Assembly (NCBI RefSeq): GCF_014397785.1 | Contig: NZ_VZQQ01000002.1 | Span: 310,001 to 374,000 of the forward strand | Reading direction: 5' to 3' | Length of the DNA stretch: 64,000 nucleotides | Source of the DNA: Paraburkholderia podalyriae | GTDB taxonomy: Bacteria > Pseudomonadota > Gammaproteobacteria > Burkholderiales > Burkholderiaceae | In this document: positions 51,757 to 59,429 of the stretch, one piece after another | Layout: each line of letters opens with the position of its first letter | How positions within the stretch are numbered: the first letter of the stretch is position 1 | Notes under the pieces: generated by a model | What the model saw: the letters and a program-made list of their open reading frames with translations, nothing else | The model's database searches: none | Told to the model about the DNA's origin: nothing | Program-made: the position numbers and the translations under genes

Positions 51757-53543
51757 ACCACGTTCTGCTGCTCCCGATCCTGATTCCGCTTTTTTGCGCG
51801 GGGCTCATCGTCGCGCTGCCGTTGCGAGCGAAACGGCTGCAACGCGCGCTGAACGTGGCCGCCATCGTTGCGCTGCTGCCCATCGCGTGCCAGTTGATGG
51901 CGCGTGCGGCGCAAGGCGACGTCGTCAGCTACGCGCTCGGCGCATGGCCCGCGCCGTTCGGCATCGTGCTGCAACTCGACCGGCTCGGCGCGCTGATGCT
52001 GGTGCTCACCGCCGTGCTCGCGATCTGCTGCCTGCTCGGCACTTCGAGCGATGACGCGAGGCGCGGCCGCTACTTCCGTGCGCTGTTCCAGTTCCAACTG
52101 ATGGGACTGAACGGCGCGTTTCTCGCGGGCGACCTCTTCAATCTGTTCGTGTTCTTCGAGCTGCTGTTGATCGCGTCGTACGCGCTGCTGCTGCATGGCG
52201 GCGGTGCTCGACGCGTGCGCAACGGGCTGCACTATCTGTTGATGAACCTCGTCGGCTCGTCGTTCTTCCTGATTGCGATCGGCGTGCTCTACGGCATCAC
52301 CGGCACGCTCAATATGGCCGACATGGGCGAACGTGTTGCGCGTCTCGGCCCGGAGTCGCTGCCGCTCGCGCAGTTCGCGGGCGCGACGCTGATGCTCGTG
52401 TTCGGCCTCAAGGCCGCCGTGTTTCCGATGTCGTTCTGGCTGCCGCAGGCATACCGCAGCGCCATCGGCCCGGTGGCCGCGCTGTTCGCGGTCATGACCA
52501 AGGTCGGCATCTATGCGATGCTGCGCTGCGACGCCCTCGTGTTCGGCGCGGCGGGCGGCGTGCTCGATGCCTTCATGCATCAGTGGGCGTGGTGGCTTGC
52601 GATCGCGACGATCGCGTTCGGCGCGCTAGGCGCGCTGGCGGTGTCGAGTCTGAAGACGACGACGGGCTATCTCGTGCTGGTCTCGGTGGGACTGCTGATC
52701 GCGGCGGTCGCGCAACAGACGCCGCTTGCATGGAGCGCGCTGCTTTACTACCTGATCAGCACGACGCTGTGCACAGGCGCGCTGTTCCTGCTGGCGGACA
52801 CGCTCGAACCCGAGCAAGCCTCGTCGCCGCGCGCCGCCCATGCCGCCCGCGCCACTGTTTTCGCCGATGCCAATGCGATCGAGCCAGGCTCGCTCGAAGC
52901 GCTCGACGACGCGTCCGGGGCGGCCATCTCGCCCGTCCCGGACGGCGAGGCGGTGGCGACGCTTGCACGCGTGCAACCGCTGCAGGCCGAGACGGCCGGC
53001 GCGCTCGCCGTGCTTGCCGTGGAATCCGCTCACGCCGAGACCGAAGCTACTGTTGAAGCGTCCGCGCGGACGCATGCACCGTGGCCGTCGAACCTCGCCG
53101 CGCTGCTCTATCTGATCGCCGCGGTGGGCGCCGCGGGCTTGCCGCCGCTTTCAGGCTTCCTCGGCAAGGCAATGGTGCTGGCCGCAACACCGACCGGCGC
53201 GGCCGCCGTGCTGTGGCCGACCGTCCTGCTGTCGAGCCTGCTGTCGATCGTCGCGCTGAGCCGCACGGGCACGCGCCTGATGTGGGCCGCGCCGGCCGCG
53301 CGCGCGGCCGCCGGCCAGCAGGAGCGCGCACCGCGCGGCAGCAACGCGAAGCTCGCGGCCTGCGCGCTGCTGCTCGGCTGCGTCGCGGCTATCACGCTCG
53401 GCGCGGGCGCGGTGCGGCACTATCTGACCGATACGGCGGCGCAACTCTTCGATCGCGCCGCTTACGTGCGCGCGATCCTGCCCGCGGCGGGCGCCGCGCC
53501 GACGGCGCAGGCTACACCGGCCGACCGCGCCAACGGGAGCTGA
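51753..53543 (+). CDS. phaD: Antiporter subunit D (PhaD/MrpD) with internal insert
   Basis: A 596-residue NuoN/NuoM-like proton-channel subunit. Landmarks are FLAGDLFNLFVFFELLLIASY (about residue 125), FGLKAAVFPMSFWLPQAY (about 220, with the key Lys) and GLPPLSGFLGKAM (about 460). Between about residues 347 and 444 there is a hydrophilic, Ala/Glu-rich insert with no membrane segment, which lengthens the protein compared with the usual 500 or so residues. It overlaps phaC by 4 nt and is followed 2 nt later by phaE. Confidence 0.92.
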   Translation: MNHVLLLPILIPLFCAGLIVALPLRAKRLQRALNVAAIVALLPIACQLMARAAQGDVVSYALGAWPAPFGIVLQLDRLGALMLVLTAVLAICCLLGTSSDDARRGRYFRALFQFQLMGLNGAFLAGDLFNLFVFFELLLIASYALLLHGGGARRVRNGLHYLLMNLVGSSFFLIAIGVLYGITGTLNMADMGERVARLGPESLPLAQFAGATLMLVFGLKAAVFPMSFWLPQAYRSAIGPVAALFAVMTKVGIYAMLRCDALVFGAAGGVLDAFMHQWAWWLAIATIAFGALGALAVSSLKTTTGYLVLVSVGLLIAAVAQQTPLAWSALLYYLISTTLCTGALFLLADTLEPEQASSPRAAHAARATVFADANAIEPGSLEALDDASGAAISPVPDGEAVATLARVQPLQAETAGALAVLAVESAHAETEATVEASARTHAPWPSNLAALLYLIAAVGAAGLPPLSGFLGKAMVLAATPTGAAAVLWPTVLLSSLLSIVALSRTGTRLMWAAPAARAAAGQQERAPRGSNAKLAACALLLGCVAAITLGAGAVRHYLTDTAAQLFDRAAYVRAILPAAGAAPTAQATPADRANGS

Positions 53544-53545
53544 CG

Positions 53546-54040
53546 ATGTTGAAAAGGCTCTTCCCCCACCCTTGGCTCACCGTCGTGCTGATCATGTGCT
53601 GGGTGCTGTTGATGAACGACGTTTCGCCGGGCAATCTGCTGCTCGGCACCGTGCTCGGCGGCGTGATCTCTTTTAGCGTCGCCGAAGGCTTGTGGCTGCG
53701 GCCGGTGCGCGTGGGTCGGCCGTGGCTGCTCGCGCGTCTCGCCTGGCATGTGTTCATCGACATCATCGTGGCCAACCTCGAGGTCGCGCTGCTCGTGCTC
53801 GGCCCGACGAAACGGCTGCGTCCCGCGTTCATCGAAGTGCCGCTCGACAGCACCCACGAGATCGCGCTCACGATACTGATCAGCGTGGTCTCGCTGAGCC
53901 CCGGCACACTGTGTGCCGAACTCAGCGACGACCGCACTCGCCTCGCCGTTCACGTGCTCGATCTCGACGACGAAGCAGCGCTCATCGCGCTCATCAAGTC
54001 CCGTTATGAAGCCCCTTTGATGGAGATCTTCGCATGCTAG
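53546..54040 (+). CDS. phaE: Antiporter subunit E (PhaE/MrpE)
   Basis: A 164-residue protein with two N-terminal membrane helices (HPWLTVVLIMCWVLLMND, NLLLGTVLGGVISFSV) and a cytosolic domain containing the family motif SLSPGTLCAEL (about residue 115) and LDLDD near the end. The start is the ATG 2 nt after the phaD stop. It overlaps phaF by 7 nt. MrpE is structural and needed for complex assembly. Confidence 0.92.
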   Translation: MLKRLFPHPWLTVVLIMCWVLLMNDVSPGNLLLGTVLGGVISFSVAEGLWLRPVRVGRPWLLARLAWHVFIDIIVANLEVALLVLGPTKRLRPAFIEVPLDSTHEIALTILISVVSLSPGTLCAELSDDRTRLAVHVLDLDDEAALIALIKSRYEAPLMEIFAC

Positions 54041-54309
54041 CCATCGTGCTTCCGATCTCGCTCGCGATCCTCGGCATCGCGTTTCTGCTCACGCTTTGGC
54101 GCCTCGTGCGCGGTCCGTCGCTGCCCGATCGCATCGTCGCGCTCGACACGCTCAACATCAATGCGATCGCATTGATCGTCGTGTATGGCATCAGCCTGCG
54201 CTCGACTGTCCTCTTCGAGGTGGCGCTGCTGATCGCGGTGATGGGTTTCGTGGGCACGGTCGCGCTGACCAAGTACTTGCAGCGCGGCGACATCATCGAA
54301 CTCAACTAG
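54034..54309 (+). CDS. phaF: Antiporter subunit F (PhaF/MrpF)
   Basis: A 91-residue, three-helix membrane protein. The family core RGPSLPDRIVALDTLN is at residues 25-40 and ALLIAVMGFVGTVALTKYL near the C-terminus. It overlaps the end of phaE and is followed 14 nt later by phaG. Confidence 0.92.
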   Translation: MLAIVLPISLAILGIAFLLTLWRLVRGPSLPDRIVALDTLNINAIALIVVYGISLRSTVLFEVALLIAVMGFVGTVALTKYLQRGDIIELN

Positions 54310-54323
54310 CGCGAGGCCTGCCG

Positions 54324-54710
54324 ATGCAAACCGTTATCGAAGCGATCGTATGTGTGCTGTTGCTCGTCGGCAGTCTGTTTACGCTGGTCGGGGCGGTCGG
54401 GCTCGCACGGCTGCCTGACTTCTTTATGCGGCTGCACGGGCCGACTAAATCGACCACACTGGGGGTTGGCGGCATCGTGCTTGCATCGGTGGTGTATTTC
54501 AGCGCGCACGACAATTTTGCGAGTCTGCACGAGTTGCTGATTCCGGCGTTTTTGTTTCTTACGGCGCCGATTAGCGCTCATATGCTGGCGAAAGCTGGGA
54601 TTCAGCAGCAGGTGCCGTTGTCTGGGGCGACGCGGGGGATGCCGCCTGTTACGGGGGCTTGTGCGGAGCGGGGGGATACGGGGGAACCGGTGGAGAGGGG
54701 TGAAGGGTAG
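54324..54710 (+). CDS. phaG: Antiporter subunit G (PhaG/MrpG)
   Basis: A 128-residue protein, the last gene of the pha operon. Three helices and the typical sequence GLARLPDFFMRLHGPTKSTT (about residue 26) identify it. The C-terminal 35 residues (…GMPPVTGACAERGDTGEPVE) are a hydrophilic tail without family conservation. GC use at the 3' end is odd (runs of G), as if the end of the gene had been altered near the boundary with the variable region that follows. Confidence 0.9.
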   Translation: MQTVIEAIVCVLLLVGSLFTLVGAVGLARLPDFFMRLHGPTKSTTLGVGGIVLASVVYFSAHDNFASLHELLIPAFLFLTAPISAHMLAKAGIQQQVPLSGATRGMPPVTGACAERGDTGEPVERGEG

Positions 54711-54790
54711 CGCTACGGGCATGTTTGCGGCATAGAGGGTTAATTCAGAAATGGGACCCACAACACTCGCGCTGTGCCATACAGGCTCGC

Positions 54791-54818
54791 ACAAAAGAGC
54801 CGACTCGCGAGGGTCGGC
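54791..54818 (-). terminator. Rho-independent terminator after the DUF4279-type immunity gene
   Basis: On the minus strand GCCGAC-CCTCGCGA-GTCGGC forms a 6-bp stem with an 8-nt loop, followed by TCTTTTGT. It lies 29 nt after the stop of the immunity gene ending at 54847 and closes the toxin-immunity transcript. Confidence 0.7.
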
Positions 54819-54846
54819 CTCTGCGTCTAGGCGGACTCACGACACG

Positions 54847-55287
54847 CTATCGGTACTCGTCTATCTCGACCGTGCCGCCCATCGCCTCCATCATGGCGCG
54901 GATATCGTCGGACACATCTGGCACGCGATCGCCTGTATCGTTCATCCAATAGCACCACAGCGCCAACTTTGCCTCTTGCGCCTGGATCAAACCGCGCAGT
55001 TCGGCGCGCGGCAAGCCAAGACGGCTCTTCAGATACAGCAAGTGGGGCGCTAGCTCATCGCTGCGTATTGCATCCTTGCTCTCGACAGCCCACATGCCGA
55101 ATTTGCCGGGGCGGGAGCTCAGCTTTCCAGATGGCAGCTCAAAGGACTGCCCTTTGGCGATCTGCCTATCTGGCTCCACGCCGAAATACTCGGTCCAGAA
55201 TCCAGGTGACACGGAATCGCCGGAGATTATGAGCGTCGCATGAGCGCGTGCGTGCGGTGTACCAGTAGGGCATTCGTTATGGCGCAT
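54847..55287 (-). CDS. DUF4279-like putative immunity protein (module A)
   Basis: A 146-residue protein resembling DUF4279 proteins, a group common as immunity partners of polymorphic toxins. Visible features are ARAHATLIISGDSVSPGFWTE at the start, a central LAPHLLYLKSRLGLPRAELRG helix and a Trp-Cys-Tyr-Trp strand (ALWCYWMND). The ATG at 55287 overlaps the end of toxin A by 11 nt, which is the expected tight pairing of toxin and antidote. The gene is intact even though the toxin gene upstream is frameshifted. Lower GC than the core genes, as expected for a mobile module. Confidence 0.7.
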   Translation of the reverse strand: MRHNECPTGTPHARAHATLIISGDSVSPGFWTEYFGVEPDRQIAKGQSFELPSGKLSSRPGKFGMWAVESKDAIRSDELAPHLLYLKSRLGLPRAELRGLIQAQEAKLALWCYWMNDTGDRVPDVSDDIRAMMEAMGGTVEIDEYR

Positions 55288-56055
55288 AGTCGTGAATATT
55301 GTCGTCAAGGATTCGGCCACGGTGTTCGACGCTCCCGTCGTCGTGAAAGATCACGTTGTCGGCTGGGCCGAGTCCGTTGGCCGGTTTGAATATATGGAGC
55401 ATGTCGCTGAACGTGTTTTTATCGTAGCCAAGCATCTTCGCGGCATAGCGCGGGTTGTTCGTGCTCGCGGCGAGTTCAACGACATCCCCGCTCAACGCAT
55501 CAGGCACATACTCGAACGGCTGCGCATCGCCAAGCACCACTAATGCGCCCCTATCGCCAGTCCTGGTCGCGCGCGCAGCGTTCAACCGGGCTTGCCAGCT
55601 GGCCGGATCATACTGGACGGACAGAATGGGTTCGCGGTCCGGGTGACTGCCGGTCCTCCCTACGGGATTCATTAACGGCGTGCTGCTGTACGGTGACGGA
55701 AACAGGTCATTACGCGGACCTTTAACGGCAAGCAGTTTGCCCCGGCGAACCTCTTCGAGAAGAGCGACGATGACCCACCAGCCATCGGTGTCAGGGTTCC
55801 GGTCCCGTGCATCATGAAAAAACAGCCAGTGACTGCCAATGAGATTCCTGACCAGCTTCCGGTCCTCCTCCCACTTCCTGCGATTCAGTGCGCCGATAGC
55901 AAGAAATTCCCGGGTCTCCGCCTTGGCCCTCTGAAGGTCTGCGGCCTTGCCGAGGCACGCTTTATAGTGCCATTCGTCGCAGATGACATAACAGGCACCC
56001 GTGGCCGCTGGCAGGACAGCTCCACGGAGTGCATCTCAAATACGGACAGGGACAT
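55277..56055 (-). pseudogene. Polymorphic toxin A, frameshifted near its N-terminus
   Basis: Read from the ATG at 56055, the first 17 codons (MSLSVFEMHSVEL…) match toxin B, then a one-base deletion at about 56000 throws the frame. From there on the other frame is uninterrupted to the stop at 55277 and matches toxin B closely as far as GDAQPFEY. Beyond that the C-terminus differs completely: NPRYAAKMLGYDKNTFSDML followed by HIFKPANGLG and DNVIFHDDGSVEHRG, ending IHDYAP. This sort of tail, with conserved His and Asp, is seen at the ends of Rhs/CDI-type toxins. The delivery system is not evident: no PAAR, Rhs or VgrG domain is present. Repair of one base would restore a protein of about 259 residues. 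Confidence 0.65.
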
Positions 56056-56220
56056 AGGTGTGTCGATGATCTATCTGAAGTCGCTGCCGGGGTTGACAGC
56101 AGTCAGATAATTACCGTGCGACAGGCAGTCCGTACATGGGCGACAGCCCAAAATCTCCACGGCTTTCGGCGGCAAACGCGCGAGTATGTGCCCGACGATG
56201 GGCCCAGAAAAACAAAAACC
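55510..56220. repeat. Left copy of a roughly 0.7-kb direct repeat (toxin front half)
   Basis: This segment is repeated at 57147-57854 in the same orientation, offset by 1638-1639 bp. By hand count about 15 differences and one indel occur over the best 620 bp. It covers the common part of the two toxin genes plus about 160 bp upstream, ending in GATGGGCCCAGAAAAACAAA. Confidence 0.85.
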
Positions 56221-56419
56221 GTGCTGCGCCGAAACGACGTGCGAACTCGTCGTCAAGCTTGAAATCGAATTCTTCCAGCAATACGGGAATATCCAGTTTG
56301 CCCTCACACAACGGACGTATCGCCGCTTCGGCGACAGCATTGCACACCAGCATCTTTTGCTCGGTATCGTAGTGAACGATGATCGAACTGGGGTGCGAGA
56401 GTCGGCTTTTACTTTTCAA
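56111..56419 (-). CDS. Small protein downstream of immunity B, likely chimeric at its end
   Basis: A 102-residue frame starting at TTG, which overlaps the stop of the immunity gene (TTGA). The first 70 residues (SSIIVHYDTEQKMLVCNAVA, then LEEFDFKLDDEFARRFG) look like a genuine small acidic protein, possibly a second immunity factor. The last 30 residues are read out of the 5' flank of the repeated unit (FLFFWAHRRAH…), so the gene probably lost its own 3' end when the toxin A cassette was inserted. I do not recognise the family. Confidence 0.45.
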   Translation of the reverse strand: MKSKSRLSHPSSIIVHYDTEQKMLVCNAVAEAAIRPLCEGKLDIPVLLEEFDFKLDDEFARRFGAARFLFFWAHRRAHTRAFAAESRGDFGLSPMYGLPVAR

Positions 56420-56901
56420 TCGAACGACTCCGGGGCGACGTCCCCACCTTTAATCACAAGATGCGCCGCGTCAACGCCTGGGGCGAAAAATCGCCAGTCT
56501 TCGGCTCCTTCGATTCCATCCGGGGTAACGACGAGGCGAAATCCGCGCGACAGCGAAACGATCATGCCCGCGTCATCACTTACTGACACGCTATCCACAG
56601 TACATGGTCCGCGCTCTACCAGCAGTCCTCGAAGGTGATCCGCAGTCGCGTATGCCCTTTCGTCGGACCCGCTGAGATCTTCTTGAGTTGCCACAACTTG
56701 AGCCGCTTCCTCTAGCCTCCAAGGGCATTGGATATGGAGTGCCCATTCGCCGACATGCTTGATAACGCCGCGAAAGTTGGTGACAGGGCGCAGATCGCCA
56801 AACCCCAAAGTCAGCATATCGGCAGCACGATTCACGCTGCTCAATTGGAGGCCCTGAAGCGCCGATAAGCGACGCCCGATTTCTTTCTGTGTATCAGTCA
56901 T
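56416..56901 (-). CDS. Putative immunity protein (module B)
   Basis: A 161-residue protein starting MTDTQKEIGRRLSALQGL, with features such as GFGDLRPV and VGEWALHIQCPWRL that recall immunity proteins found beside toxins of the LHDEITGQG type. I chose the ATG at 56901 because AGGAGAATTTTCG precedes it; the frame is open 12 codons upstream, where it would overlap the toxin end. It begins 29 nt after the intended stop of toxin B, the normal place for its antidote. Assignment rests on position and general likeness. Confidence 0.65.
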   Translation of the reverse strand: MTDTQKEIGRRLSALQGLQLSSVNRAADMLTLGFGDLRPVTNFRGVIKHVGEWALHIQCPWRLEEAAQVVATQEDLSGSDERAYATADHLRGLLVERGPCTVDSVSVSDDAGMIVSLSRGFRLVVTPDGIEGAEDWRFFAPGVDAAHLVIKGGDVAPESFD

Positions 56902-56930
56902 CGAAAATTCTCCTGTTCTGACCTTGTTAA

Positions 56931-57694
56931 TCACCACAGGTTGAACATATCTTTCGCGCGCTCCATGATTTCATGAAACCCGAGCCCTTGACCGGTAATC
57001 TCGTCGTGAAGCTGCCGGGATTGACGGGCGTTAGCCGCAAGATTTGAGCGATGTCATCGGTTTGTTTGTTCTGTGCCTGATTGTTGCGAGGTGTTCCCTG
57101 ACTACCAGCGATCTGCACGGCGTCTACATCAGGCATGTCAGGCCGATACTCGAATGGCTGCGCATCGCCAAGCAGCGTTGATGCGCCCCTATCGCCAGTC
57201 CTGGTCGCGCGCGCAGCGTTCAACCGGGCTTGCCAGCTGGCCGGATCATACTGGACGGACAGAATGGGTTCGCGGTCCGGGTGACTGCCGGTCCTCACTA
57301 CGGGATTCCTCAACGGCGTGCTGCTGTACGGTGACGGAAACAGGCCATTACGCGGACCTTTAACGGCAAGCAGTTTGCCCCGGCGAACCTCTTCGAGAAG
57401 AGCGACAATGACCCACCAGCCATCGGTGTCAGGGTTCCGGTCCCGTACATCATGAAAAAACAGCCAGTGACTGCCAATGAGATTCCTGACCAGCTTCCGG
57501 TCCTCCTCCCACTTCCTGCGATTCAGTGCGGCGATAGCAAGAAATTCCCGGGTCTCCGCCCTGGCCCTCTGAAGGTCTGCGGCCTTGCCGAGGCACGCTT
57601 TATAGTGCCATTCGTCGCAGATGACATAACAGGCGCCCGGTGGCCGCTCGCAGAACAGCTCCACGGAGTGCATTTCAAATACGGACAGGGACAT
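56931..57694 (-). pseudogene. Polymorphic toxin B, frameshifted inside its toxin domain
   Basis: The N-terminal 190 codons from the ATG at 57694 are intact: MSLSVFEMHSVELFCERPPG, then a helical region (ALNRRKWEEDRKLVRNLI), GWWVIVALLEEVRRGKL and SVQYDPASWQARLNAARATR. After GDAQPFEY the tail is specific: NNQAQNKQTDDIAQI. At about 57040 the frame breaks. A one-base correction gives LAANARQSRQLHDEITGQG followed by GFHEIMERAKDMFNLW and a stop at 56931, the familiar end of many Rhs/CDI-like toxins. As it stands the product would read through into an unrelated tail ending at 56927. The broken site lies in the toxin domain only, so the antidote-bearing module is probably non-toxic. Confidence 0.65.
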
Positions 57695-57854
57695 AGGTGT
57701 GTCGATGGTCTATCTGAAGTCGCTGCCGGGGTTGGCAGCAGTCAGATAATTACCGTGCGACAGGCAGTCCGTACATGGGCGACAGCCCAAAATCTCCACG
57801 GCTCTCGATGGGCCGATTGATGGGCCAATTGATGGGCCCAAAAAACAAAAACCC
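57147..57854. repeat. Right copy of the roughly 0.7-kb direct repeat
   Basis: Partner of the segment at 55510-56220. Its right end, GATGGGCCCAAAAAACAAA, runs directly into the terminator next to the candidate att site, so this copy appears to be the one in the original context. Confidence 0.85.
57806..57838 (-). repeat. Three tandem GGCCCATCAATY units
   Basis: On the minus strand GGCCCATCAAT is followed by T then GGCCCATCAAT, C and GGCCCATCGA. They lie about 110-145 bp upstream of toxin B. The left repeat copy has only one such unit. Might be a regulator-binding array or a recombinase arm site. Confidence 0.45.
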
Positions 57855-57882
57855 CACAAGTCACTGAACTTGCAGGGTTTTG
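57847..57882. terminator. Bidirectional Rho-independent terminator
   Basis: AAACCCC-A-CAAGT pairs with ACTTG-C-AGGGTTT around a CACTGA loop, with A-runs on the left and T-rich sequence on the right, so it could stop transcription in both directions. This type of hairpin is common just downstream of tRNA genes in Burkholderia. Confidence 0.65.
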
Positions 57883-57894
57883 ATGTTTCGTTCC

Positions 57895-57908
57895 TGGCGG
57901 AGAGAGGG
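57895..57908 (-). other. Candidate att site: tRNA-Ser-like 3' end
   Basis: TGGCGGAGAGAGGG is the reverse complement of CCCTCTCTCCGCCA, the acceptor end of a typical tRNA-Ser gene. The rest of a tRNA is not here. It lies 171 bp upstream of a P4-type integrase, an enzyme group that uses tRNA 3' ends as target, so I take it for one attachment half-site; the complete tRNA gene should lie at the other end of the element, outside the window. Confidence 0.5.
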
Positions 57909-58078
57909 TCCGCCTGATCCCCTGTCTCACACTGTCATCCTTCATCGTAATCAGTCGATATTTTTCATTATATATCAATTACTTACCGTTTAGTCGCGTC
58001 GCTGGATGATCGGTCCCCATTGCATTTCATCGGCCCCAATCGTAAACTTTATGGAGGGTACTTTGGGGGGTAGATTCA

Positions 58079-59331
58079 ATGCCGAAGATTGCGAAGGAGC
58101 TAGGTGCGCTGGCCGTGTCCCGACTGACGCAGCCCGGGCGGCACATGGTCGGCGGCGTGCCGGGCCTGGCGTTACAGGTGACGCCGAGTGGCGCGCGTTC
58201 GTGGATCCTGCGCGTGATGGTCGGCAGCAGGCGGCGCGAGATCGGGCTTGGCGCATATCCGGCCGTCTCGCTGAAGGCTGCCCGGGAACACGCCAGCGCC
58301 AAACGCGACGAGATCGCTACCGGCGTTGACCCGGTGCTCGCGCGCAAGAAAAAAACAGCCAGCTACGGGCCAGTCAGGCGCGTGAAATCACCTTTGAAGA
58401 CGCCGCGAAGCGCTTCATCGAGGCGAAGTCGGCCGAATGGAGCAATCCGAAGCATACCAGCCAGTGGCGCAACACGCTTGCAGAGTACGCCTACCCGTTG
58501 ATCGGCAGGCTTCAGGTCGCGCATGTCGGCCGCGAGCATGTGCTCGCCGTGCTCGAACCCATCTGGACGACGAAGACGGAAACCGCGTCGCGGCTGCGCG
58601 GCCGGATCGAGAACGTGCTCGACTGGTCACGCGTCAAGGGCTATCGCGAAGGCGAGAATCCCGCGACGTGGCGCGGCAATCTCGACAAGCTGCTGGCCGC
58701 ACCCAGCAAGACGAAGCGGGTTCGCAACCATCCGGCGATGGCCATCGACGAAATGGGTGCCTTCATGGTGTCGCTGCGCGGCACGCTGACGACGGCCGCA
58801 CGCTGTCTGGAGTTTGCCATCCTGACGGCCGCCCGCTCGGGCGAGGCCCGCGGCGCAATGTGGACCGAGATGGACCTCGACAAGGCGGTCTGGCGCATTC
58901 CGGGCGAACGCATGAAGGCAAAGAAAGAACATCGCGTGCCGCTGTCCGATGCGGCCGTCGCGCTGCTTCGGGCGCTGCCGCGACCGGATGATGACCATGC
59001 CCTCGTCTTCCCCAGCCCGACCGGCAGGACGCTGTCCGACATGACGCTGCTGGCGATCCTGCGCCGCGCCCGACTGGAAGCCACGCCGCACGGCTTCCGT
59101 TCCACCTTCCGTGACTGGGCAGGCGAGCGCACGGACTATCCGCGCGAACTGGCCGAAGTCGCACTGGCGCACGTGAAGGGTGACGAGTCCGAAGCGGCGT
59201 ACTGGCGCGGTGACGTGCTGGAGCGGCGGCGGTGCCTGATGAACGACTGGGCTGCCTTCATCGCAACACCTGTGACCCAGGGTGCCGTGATTCCCCTCCA
59301 CCGGCGGGCCGCTGCGTCGCACGCAGGCTGA
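58079..59331 (+). pseudogene. P4-type tyrosine integrase, split by a frameshift at a seven-A run
   Basis: Two adjacent frames make one integrase of about 417 residues. The first (58079 on) has the DUF4102 arm-binding domain (VGGVPGLALQVTPSG, REIGLGAYPAVSLKAAREHA). At 58349-58355 there is a run of seven A; in the -1 frame the protein resumes as EITFEDAAKRFIEAKSAEW and proceeds without interruption to 59331. All catalytic residues are present: Arg in TAARSGEARG, Lys in KAKKEHRVPL, HxxR in PHGFRSTFRDW, and the second His and Tyr nucleophile in LAHVKGDESEAAYWRGDVLE. One more A would restore the frame. Whether it is a dead gene, a read error or slippage-controlled cannot be decided from sequence. 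Ribosome binding site GGGGGG precedes the ATG. Confidence 0.85.
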
Positions 59332-59429
59332 TCCTTTCCGCCGCTCCCTCATGCGACGTGCCGATAGCCGGCACCGTCACCGACGTGGGAGCGGCACCTA
59401 TTTTTGACGATTCACGCAAAGAACACGCA

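Noticed and set aside
57742..57978. Minus-strand frame of 78 codons upstream of toxin B
   Set aside because: It is read through the terminator and the GGCCCATCAAT repeats, so it is not a gene.
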